NCBI GenBank assembly: GCA_023424135.1
Contig: JAFAEH010000373.1
Coordinates: 1 to 10,925, forward strand
Direction of reading: 5' to 3'
Source: Actinomycetes bacterium
Lineage (GTDB): Bacteria > Actinomycetota > Actinomycetes > Actinomycetales > Cellulomonadaceae
DNA length: 10,925 nt
The notes beneath the pieces were generated by a model, which saw only the letters and a list, made by a program, of their open reading frames with translations, did not search any database and had not been told where the DNA came from. Below are positions 1 to 5,077 of this stretch, in pieces. A program made the translations under genes and the position numbers. Position 1 is the first letter of the stretch, and every line of letters begins with the position of its first letter.

Positions 1-463
1 GCACGACGTCGACCAGCACGGCGCCGTCGTCGAGCGCCGCGTCGTCCGACGTCGTGCCGCGCCCGGGCTCCGCGTCGTCGCCCCACGCGAGTTCGTCTCC
101 CGGTCGCGCCGACGCGACGTCCTGCGCTGCGTCGGCCGCGTCGGACGCATCGACGGGGCCGCCCTGGGCAGCGGCACCGGGCGGGGCGGCGGGCGGCGGC
201 TCGACGTCACCCGCCTCCGTGTCGTCGTCGGCATGGTCGTCGGTGGACGGTCCGTCCTCCGCCTCGTCGCCCGCCCCGCGCTCGACCGGGCGCTCGACCT
301 GGTCGGTGGTGGCGTCGTCCCCGGGCACGTCCGCGCGGACGTCCGAGGACGACGGCAGGTCGATGTCCCCAAGACCGAGCGGGTCGCGCGGGTCGATGAC
401 CGGACCGTCGTCGGGCAACGCGCGCGTGCCCGGCCAGTCGTCGTCGGGCGGCGTCGTGCTCAT
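1..463 (-). CDS. N-terminal part of a hypothetical acidic protein, probably the second DUF881 protein of the operon (runs off left edge)
   Basis: An open frame with no stop covers 154 codons from ATG at 463 to the window edge. The start is set by a 4-base ATGA overlap with the stop of the sbp gene. The visible part looks disordered: about a quarter of the residues are Asp or Glu, there is no Lys, and Pro, Ala and Gly are abundant. It opens MSTTPPDDDWPGTRALPDDG. No membrane segment or recognisable domain appears in these residues. I infer a DUF881 protein only from gene order: in actinobacteria the pgsA2-DUF881-sbp cluster is normally followed by a second DUF881 gene. DUF881 proteins usually have a membrane segment near the N-terminus, so an acidic head of more than 150 residues would be an unusual extension. 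It could equally be another protein carrying an acidic N-terminal tail. That the frame is a real gene is fairly sure; the family is not. Confidence 0.7.
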   Translation of the reverse strand, partial: MSTTPPDDDWPGTRALPDDGPVIDPRDPLGLGDIDLPSSSDVRADVPGDDATTDQVERPVERGAGDEAEDGPSTDDHADDDTEAGDVEPPPAAPPGAAAQGGPVDASDAADAAQDVASARPGDELAWGDDAEPGRGTTSDDAALDDGAVLVDVV

Positions 464-792
464 GCCTTGAACAGGTGCCGGCGGATCGACGCGGCGTTGG
501 AGAAGATCCGGATGCCGAGCACGACGATCACGGCCGTCGTCATCTGCGAGCCGACCCCGAGCTGGTCGCCGAGGAACACGATGAGCGCGGCCACGACGAC
601 GTTCGACAGGAACGACGTGAGGAACACCCGCTCGTCGAAGATTCCGTCGAGGTAGGCGCGCAGACCGCCGAACAGCGCGTCGAGGGCCGCGACGACGGCG
701 ATCGGCAGGTACGGCTGCAGGTTGGCCGGAACCGTCGGCTCGATGACGAGCCCGGCGACCACCCCGAGCACGAGCCCGATGACCGCGATCAC
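460..792 (-). CDS. sbp: Small basic membrane protein Sbp, DUF1290 family
   Basis: This 110-residue integral membrane protein matches the DUF1290/Sbp family in length and pattern; its biochemical function is unknown. About four hydrophobic segments are visible at residues 1-20, 25-47, 57-75 and 82-98. Family-typical stretches include PYLPIAVVAALDALFGGLRA, the FDERVF loop, and GIRIFSNAASIRRH near the end. The GTG start at 792 overlaps the upstream DUF881 stop (GTGA) and has an AAGGAG Shine-Dalgarno 5 nt away. The stop overlaps the next start (ATGA). Sbp sits between two DUF881 genes in mycobacteria, and in Bacillus the family lies in the cell-division gene region, so an envelope or division role is often supposed. 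That role is inference. Family assignment is confident. Confidence 0.9.
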   Translation of the reverse strand: MIAVIGLVLGVVAGLVIEPTVPANLQPYLPIAVVAALDALFGGLRAYLDGIFDERVFLTSFLSNVVVAALIVFLGDQLGVGSQMTTAVIVVLGIRIFSNAASIRRHLFKA

Positions 793-1772
793 CTGCTCTC
801 CTTCCCCTCGTGACGGACCGACCCTCCCACAGGGTCCACGTCGGACCCAAGGACGGCGGTCCGCCCCCGGGTCGCCGCGGCCGCCGCGACGTCCGACGCG
901 GCGCCCTCGTCCGCGGCGTCGAGCGACTCCTGACCCAGCACCTGGGCCGAGCGCAGGTTCGGCTGCCCACGCCCCGGGAGGTCGAGCTGACGCTGCGAGG
1001 TCATCCGCACCGAGATGCCGTACTGCGCCAGGGACGCCATGTGCTGACCGGCGGACGTGCGTGCCAGCGCCGTCTGCATGCCCGCCGCGTCGCCGATGGC
1101 CTCGACCGTGTAGGGGCTGCTCAGCGCGGTGCTGTCGACCAGCACCGCGGCCCCGGCGCTACGGATCGACGTCGTCGACGTGAGTCGCTCGCCGTTGACG
1201 GCCACCGCCTCGGCGCCGGCCGCCCACAGCCCGTTGACGAGCACCTGCAGGTCGATGTCCAGGACCAGCGCGCTGCCGTCGTCCGCGGCAGCGTTCTCGG
1301 CCGGGTCGCCGTCGGTGAGCACGACCCGCAGCCCAGGTCCGGTGACGGGCACGAGACCCGCCGCGACGGCGTCGCGCTGGAGCTCGGCGAACAGCTCGGG
1401 GTCGTCGGTCGACGCGGCCTCCTGCTGCAGCCGCACGATCTGCGCGGACAGCGCGGCGTTCGCGGTCCGCAGCTCTTCGGCGTGGGACGTCCGCTCCCGG
1501 ATCTGCGCCTCGAGGAGCTGGCGCGCCTCGATCACGGCCGGCACCGGGCGGCGCAGCGCCATCGCCGAGGTCGTGGCGAACGCACCCAGCACGACCGCGA
1601 GCAGCAGCAGCACGACCGTCCCACGGACCGAACGGCCCGGACCCGCCCCCGCGGCACGGCGCGCGGCGGCCTCCTGGTACCCGGGTTCCAGCGGACGGCG
1701 GTAGACCTCGTTGATGAGCGTCATCGACTCGTCGGCGGCACGCGTCGGTCCCGGTCGGGCGTGCCTGCTCAC
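789..1772 (-). CDS. DUF881 family membrane-anchored coiled-coil protein
   Basis: This is a 327-residue protein. It has a cytoplasmic N-terminus of about 50 residues, one membrane segment at about 52-73 (GTVVLLLLAVVLGAFATTSA), and a coiled-coil stretch at about 80-120 rich in Glu, Leu and Gln. The DUF881 domain follows at about 135-265. Family hallmarks are visible: GPGLRVVLTDG, then DLQVLVNGLWAAGAEAVAVN and ERLTSTTSIR. The Ala-rich tail after residue 280 is probably disordered. The GTG start at 1772 is chosen because it makes a 4-base GTGA overlap with the pgsA2 stop; an ATG at 1724 is a possible shorter start. No strong Shine-Dalgarno is seen, consistent with translational coupling. DUF881 has no established biochemical activity. 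The topology suggests an extracytoplasmic domain, and the neighbours suggest an envelope-related role (inference). Confidence 0.88.
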   Translation of the reverse strand: MSRHARPGPTRAADESMTLINEVYRRPLEPGYQEAAARRAAGAGPGRSVRGTVVLLLLAVVLGAFATTSAMALRRPVPAVIEARQLLEAQIRERTSHAEELRTANAALSAQIVRLQQEAASTDDPELFAELQRDAVAAGLVPVTGPGLRVVLTDGDPAENAAADDGSALVLDIDLQVLVNGLWAAGAEAVAVNGERLTSTTSIRSAGAAVLVDSTALSSPYTVEAIGDAAGMQTALARTSAGQHMASLAQYGISVRMTSQRQLDLPGRGQPNLRSAQVLGQESLDAADEGAASDVAAAAATRGRTAVLGSDVDPVGGSVRHEGKESR

Positions 1773-2368
1773 GTCGGGCGCACCCGGGCCTCACGCGACT
1801 CGCGGTGCAGCACCGACGCCGCCTGCGCCAGGTACAGGGCCCCCGCGAACCAGTAGAGGGCCACGCCCCACAGCGCGCACGCCCAACCGATCACGCCGGC
1901 AGCCACCCCGACCGCCGAGTCCCACTCGGAGAGCAGCAGCAGCGGGAAGGCGTACATGATCGCGAACGTCCCGGCCTTGCCCGCCAGGTGCACGCGCAAC
2001 GGCGGGAACCCCGCACGGGCGAGCACCACCAGCATCCCGGCGAGCACGACGTCACGCGCCAGCAGCACGACGACGAGCCACACCGGCAGGACGTCACGCC
2101 AGGCCAGCGCGACGAGGGTCACGAGGATGAAGAGCCGGTCCGCCGCAGGGTCCAGCATCTGCCCCAGGCGCGTGACCTGACCGAGCCGCCGCGCCACGAC
2201 GCCGTCGAGCCAGTCGCTGGCACCGGAGACCGCCAGCACGACGAGCGCCCACGCGTCGTACCCCGACGCGACGAGCCAGGCGAAGACCGGCACCAGCAGC
2301 AGCCGGGCCAGGCTGATCACGTTCGGCACGGTCACCACGCGTGCACTGACCGGTGCTTGCTCCGCCAC
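1769..2368 (-). CDS. pgsA2: CDP-alcohol phosphatidyltransferase (PgsA2-type)
   Basis: This 199-residue multi-pass membrane enzyme would transfer a phosphatidyl group from CDP-diacylglycerol to an alcohol such as glycerol-3-phosphate. The full family motif DxxDGxxARx8GxxxDxxxD is present: D52, D55, G56, A59, R60, G69, D73 and D77. The N-terminal pattern PNVISLARLLLVPVF is also typical. Hydrophobic helices fill residues 17-48 and 78-185. The GTG at 2368 gives the usual family length; a purine-rich AGGGGAGG lies just upstream, although its spacing is tight. The reading frame stays open much further upstream to 3508, but that stretch runs through the CoA-binding gene on the other strand and is not plausible coding sequence. 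The symbol rests on the pgsA2-DUF881-sbp order known from mycobacteria. The exact lipid product cannot be told from sequence. It is the first gene of the leftward operon. Confidence 0.88.
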   Translation of the reverse strand: MAEQAPVSARVVTVPNVISLARLLLVPVFAWLVASGYDAWALVVLAVSGASDWLDGVVARRLGQVTRLGQMLDPAADRLFILVTLVALAWRDVLPVWLVVVLLARDVVLAGMLVVLARAGFPPLRVHLAGKAGTFAIMYAFPLLLLSEWDSAVGVAAGVIGWACALWGVALYWFAGALYLAQAASVLHRESREARVRPT

Positions 2369-2396
2369 GACCTCCCCTGTCGCCGTCCTGGTCGCG

Positions 2397-2402
2397 ATCC
2401 TA
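2397..2402 (-). promoter_or_regulatory. Candidate -10 element of the pgsA2 operon
   Basis: Read on the minus strand this is TAGGAT, a good actinobacterial -10 hexamer, 28 bp upstream of the GTG start at 2368. It would give a short leader of about 20 nt. No convincing -35 box is present. A perfect inverted repeat GCACCG-gg-CGGTGC at 2407-2420 overlaps the spacer and -35 area and could be an operator, or chance in GC-rich DNA. Confidence 0.4.
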
Positions 2403-2497
2403 CGTCGCACCGGGCGGTGCGGCGGCGCACCCGACGCGCGCCTCACCCGGACGTGCGTCCCGGGGCAGGCCCCGCCGTGCGGTGGCAGGCTCGGGGC

Positions 2498-2914
2498 ATG
2501 GACCCCACCGCGACGCCCGACGTGGTCGACCGGCTGCTGCGCACACCCGCGACCTGGGCCGTCGTCGGCCTGTCCACCAACACCGCACGGGCCGCGTACG
2601 GCGTCGCGGCCTACCTCCAGCGCCTCGGCCACACGATCGTCCCCGTGCACCCCGGAGCGCACACCGTGCACGGCGCGACAGGCTACGCGCGGCTGTCCGA
2701 CCTCCCGGTCCCACCCGACGTCGTCGACGTGTTCGTCAACAGCGCCCGCGCCGGTGCCGTGATCGACGAGGCGGTCGAGATCGGTGCGCGCACCGTCTGG
2801 CTCCAGCTCGGCGTGCACGACGACGCCGCCGTGGCACGTGCCCGGGCGGCCGGGCTCGAGGTCGTCCAGGACACCTGCCCCGCGATCGAGGGTCGCGCTC
2901 GCGGACTCGGCTGA
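2498..2914 (+). CDS. CoA-binding domain protein (YccU-like)
   Basis: This is a 138-residue single-domain protein with a Rossmann fold of the CoA-binding family (succinyl-CoA-ligase alpha-like N-terminal domain). Characteristic stretches are WAVVGLSTNTARAAYGVAAY (about 21-40), then IVPVHP, PPDVVDVFVNS, ARTVWLQLGVHD, and near the end VVQDTCPAIE. These follow the YccU family pattern closely. Stand-alone members are widespread and bind or are predicted to bind CoA; no reaction is established. The ATG at 2498 is chosen because it places the protein at normal family length. The frame is open upstream to 1805, but that part overlaps pgsA2 and is not believable coding sequence. There is no good Shine-Dalgarno, and CAGGCT ends 6 nt before the ATG, so a leaderless transcript is possible (inference). 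The gene is divergent from the pgsA2 operon. Confidence 0.85.
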   Translation: MDPTATPDVVDRLLRTPATWAVVGLSTNTARAAYGVAAYLQRLGHTIVPVHPGAHTVHGATGYARLSDLPVPPDVVDVFVNSARAGAVIDEAVEIGARTVWLQLGVHDDAAVARARAAGLEVVQDTCPAIEGRARGLG

Positions 2915-2988
2915 CGGCGACGTCGCCTGCCGGGACGCTGTGCGCGACGTCACCGCGCCCCGGGCGTCCGCGGCGGCGCATCCCAGGG

Positions 2989-2994
2989 TAGGCT
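2989..2994 (+). promoter_or_regulatory. Candidate -10 element for the DEAD-box helicase gene
   Basis: TAGGCT is a good match to the actinobacterial -10 (TAnnnT) and lies in the 268-bp gap between the CoA-binding gene and the helicase. Transcription would start near 3001, giving a leader of about 180 nt before the ATG at 3183. No clear -35 is visible. The rest of the gap upstream (2915-2988) holds only a self-complementary GGCGACGTCGCC at 2916-2927 just after the preceding stop, too tight a hairpin to call a terminator with confidence. Confidence 0.4.
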
Positions 2995-3033
2995 CGCCAG
3001 GACATCTGGAGTCGTGTCGCATCCCCTTCTCCT

Positions 3034-3159
3034 GGGACGGCCGGTGGTCACCGGTCCTCCGTCCCGTTCGTGCAACGTGCGTGCACCGCCTGACGCGGTG
3101 CGTGGTGTGGTCGGGGTGAGCGACGTCTGGTCCGTCCCGTCGACGGTCCGGCTCTCCCC
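3034..3159 (+). promoter_or_regulatory. Structured 5' leader of the DEAD-box helicase mRNA
   Basis: Three inverted-repeat structures follow one another without a convincing gene. The first pairs GGGACGG (3034-3040) with CCGTCCC (3059-3065), enclosing an inner CCGGTG/CACCGG stem. The second pairs GCACCGC (3083-3089) with GCGGTGC (3095-3101) around a 5-nt loop. The third pairs GGGGTGAGC (3113-3121) with GCTCTCCCC (3151-3159), with one mismatch, and encloses CCGTC/GACGG (3132-3136, 3142-3146). Long structured leaders are known for cold-shock helicase mRNAs such as E. coli deaD. Autoregulation here is inference, and GC-rich DNA forms stems easily. Confidence 0.4.
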
Positions 3160-3182
3160 CGCTGCCACCGGAACGGTCCACC

Positions 3183-4976
3183 ATGAGCACCCCCCTGTCC
3201 TCTGCCCTGCCCACGTCCGCCTCGACGACCGACGCGACCGGCACGTTCGCCGACCTCGGCCTCGAGGACGCGATCCGCGACGCCGTGACCCGCCTCGGTT
3301 TCACGGCGCCCACCCCCGTACAGGCCCGCACGATCCCCGCGCTGCTCGACGGCCGCGACGTCGTCGGCGTCGCCCAGACCGGCACCGGCAAGACCGCCGC
3401 CTTCGGCCTGCCGCTGCTGCAGCGCGTCGACCCCGACCTGGCAGCCGTGCAGGCCGTCGTCCTGACCCCGACGCGCGAGCTCGCGATGCAGGTCGCCGAC
3501 GCGATCACGTCGTTCGCCGCCGACCTGCCCGGCCTTCAGGTCGTCGCCGTGTACGGCGGTTCGCCGTACCTGCCGCAGCAGCGCGCGCTGCAGCGCGGTG
3601 CGCAGGTCGTCGTCGGCACCCCCGGCCGCGTCATCGACCACCTCGACCGCGGCACGCTGCGCATGGGCGACGTGCGCTTCCTCGTCCTGGACGAGGCCGA
3701 CGAGATGCTCCGCATGGGCTTCGCCGAGGACGTCGACCGCGTGCTGTCGAGCACACCGGCCGGACGACAGGTCGCCCTGTTCTCCGCGACGATGCCCGCA
3801 CCCATCCGCCGCGTCGCCGAGAAGCACCTGAGCAACCCCGTCGAGGTCTCCGTCACCCGCCAGTCCTCGACCGTCGCGTCCGTCCGCCAGTCCTACGCCG
3901 TGGTCCCCCACCGGCACAAGGCCGGCGCGCTCGCCCGCGTCCTGGCCGTGAGCGACGCCGACGCGGCCATCGTCTTCGTGCGCACCCGTGAGGCTGCCGA
4001 GGAGGTCGGCAACCTGCTCGTGCAGCGCGGCGTCGCCGCTGCGCACATCTCGGGCGACGTCGCCCAGGCCGACCGTGAGCGCATCGTCGAGCGTCTGCGC
4101 AGCGGTGGGCTCGACGTCCTCGTCGCGACCGACGTCGCCGCCCGCGGCCTCGACGTCGAGCGCATCGGCCTCGTCGTCAACCTCGACCTGCCGCGCGAGG
4201 CCGAGGCCTACGTGCACCGCATCGGCCGGACCGGCCGTGCCGGGCGCACGGGCGAGGCCCTCACCTTCGTCACCCCCGCCGAGCGCTCGCGCCTGCGCCA
4301 GATCGAGCGCACGACCCGCACACCGCTCGTCGAGGCGACCATCCCGACGCCCGCGCAGGTCAGCGCCCACCGCGCGGCGGCCCTGCTGAACCGCACGACC
4401 GACCGGCTCGCCGCGGGGCGCCTCGACGTGGTGCGCGACGCCGTGCGCGAGCACCTCGAGGCGCACCCCGAGCTCGACCCGGTCGACCTGCTGACGGCGG
4501 TCGCCGCGCTCGCGGTCGGCGACGACGGGCCGCAGCAGACGGTCGACGGCGAGGACCTCGACGACGCGGTGCGCCACGCGCGCGAGACCCGCAGCGACGA
4601 GGTCCGAGGTGGGCAGGTCGCCGGCAACCGGCGTCGTCCGGGCACGACGGGCCCGAGCGGACGTCCCCGCTACCGCGTCGCCGTCGGGCACCGCGACGGC
4701 CTGCAGCCCGGTGCGCTCGTGGGCGCGCTGACCGGCGAGGGCGGTCTGACCGGCAAGGACGTCGGCCGGATCGACATCTTCGGCAGCTTCGCGCTCGTCG
4801 ACATCCCGGACGGGCTGAGCGCCGAGGCGATCGACAAGCTGGCCCGCACCCGCGTCGCCGGACGCCCGCTGCACATCCGTCTCGACACGGGCCCGCACGC
4901 CGGCCCGTCGACGGGGCCGCGGTCGGCGGCCCGTCGCCCCTCGCGCGGCGAGCGCGTGCACCGCTCGCACGCCTGA
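3183..4976 (+). CDS. deaD: DEAD-box ATP-dependent RNA helicase (DeaD/CsdA type)
   Basis: This 597-residue cytoplasmic RNA helicase has both RecA-like domains and all core motifs. They are: Q-motif (F22, PTPVQ 43-47), Walker A AQTGTGKT 64-71, PTREL 96-100, TPGR 146-149, DEAD 170-173, SAT 201-203, ATDVAARGLD 315-324 and HRIGRTGRAG 345-354. A helical linker follows. Then comes a DbpA-like RNA-binding domain at about 497-568 (YRVAVGHRDG, LTGKDVGRIDIFGSFALVDI) and a short Arg-rich tail. This layout is that of DeaD/CsdA, which acts in ribosome assembly, mRNA decay and cold adaptation. The length is normal for actinobacterial members. The ATG at 3183 has only a weak purine stretch upstream, and an in-frame stop at 3117-3119 limits any longer start. 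It stands alone between a long structured leader and a strong terminator. Confidence 0.93.
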   Translation: MSTPLSSALPTSASTTDATGTFADLGLEDAIRDAVTRLGFTAPTPVQARTIPALLDGRDVVGVAQTGTGKTAAFGLPLLQRVDPDLAAVQAVVLTPTRELAMQVADAITSFAADLPGLQVVAVYGGSPYLPQQRALQRGAQVVVGTPGRVIDHLDRGTLRMGDVRFLVLDEADEMLRMGFAEDVDRVLSSTPAGRQVALFSATMPAPIRRVAEKHLSNPVEVSVTRQSSTVASVRQSYAVVPHRHKAGALARVLAVSDADAAIVFVRTREAAEEVGNLLVQRGVAAAHISGDVAQADRERIVERLRSGGLDVLVATDVAARGLDVERIGLVVNLDLPREAEAYVHRIGRTGRAGRTGEALTFVTPAERSRLRQIERTTRTPLVEATIPTPAQVSAHRAAALLNRTTDRLAAGRLDVVRDAVREHLEAHPELDPVDLLTAVAALAVGDDGPQQTVDGEDLDDAVRHARETRSDEVRGGQVAGNRRRPGTTGPSGRPRYRVAVGHRDGLQPGALVGALTGEGGLTGKDVGRIDIFGSFALVDIPDGLSAEAIDKLARTRVAGRPLHIRLDTGPHAGPSTGPRSAARRPSRGERVHRSHA

Positions 4977-5012
4977 CGCTCGTCGCGGCTGCAGCCGCAG
5001 GCGGTACGCACA

Positions 5013-5050
5013 CGCAAGGGGCGCCACCCACGGGGGTGGCGCCCCTTGCG
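5013..5050. terminator. Bidirectional intrinsic terminator between convergent genes
   Basis: A perfect 17-bp stem is formed by CGCAAGGGGCGCCACCC (5013-5029) and its exact complement at 5034-5050, with a 4-nt ACGG loop. It lies 37 bp after the helicase stop and 28 bp beyond the stop of the convergent sensor gene, so it can serve both. There is no U-tract, as is common in high-GC actinobacteria. A separate loop-less 14-bp palindrome, GCGGCTGCAGCCGC, lies at 4985-4998. Confidence 0.85.
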
Positions 5051-5077
5051 CGCATCCGAGCAGACCCAGGGGCCGGG

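Noticed and set aside
1805..2497. Upstream extension of the CoA-binding gene
   Set aside because: It lies opposite the phosphatidyltransferase gene, is Arg/His/Gln-rich and domain-free. The ATG at 2498 gives the usual size for this family.
2939..2954. CRP-type match TGTGC-N6-TCACC upstream of the helicase
   Set aside because: Only 8 of 10 fixed positions agree; a couple of such matches are expected by chance in a window this size.
2369..3508. Upstream extension of the phosphatidyltransferase frame to more than 570 residues
   Set aside because: The extra part is antisense to the CoA-binding gene and the helicase start and has no domain. The 199-residue form starting at 2368 has normal family length and a promoter close by.
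3048..5027. A minus-strand open frame of about 659 codons opposite the helicase gene
   Set aside because: It is an antisense shadow of the helicase: low-complexity Gly, Asp, Val and Arg composition, no motifs, and it covers the terminator and the helicase leader.
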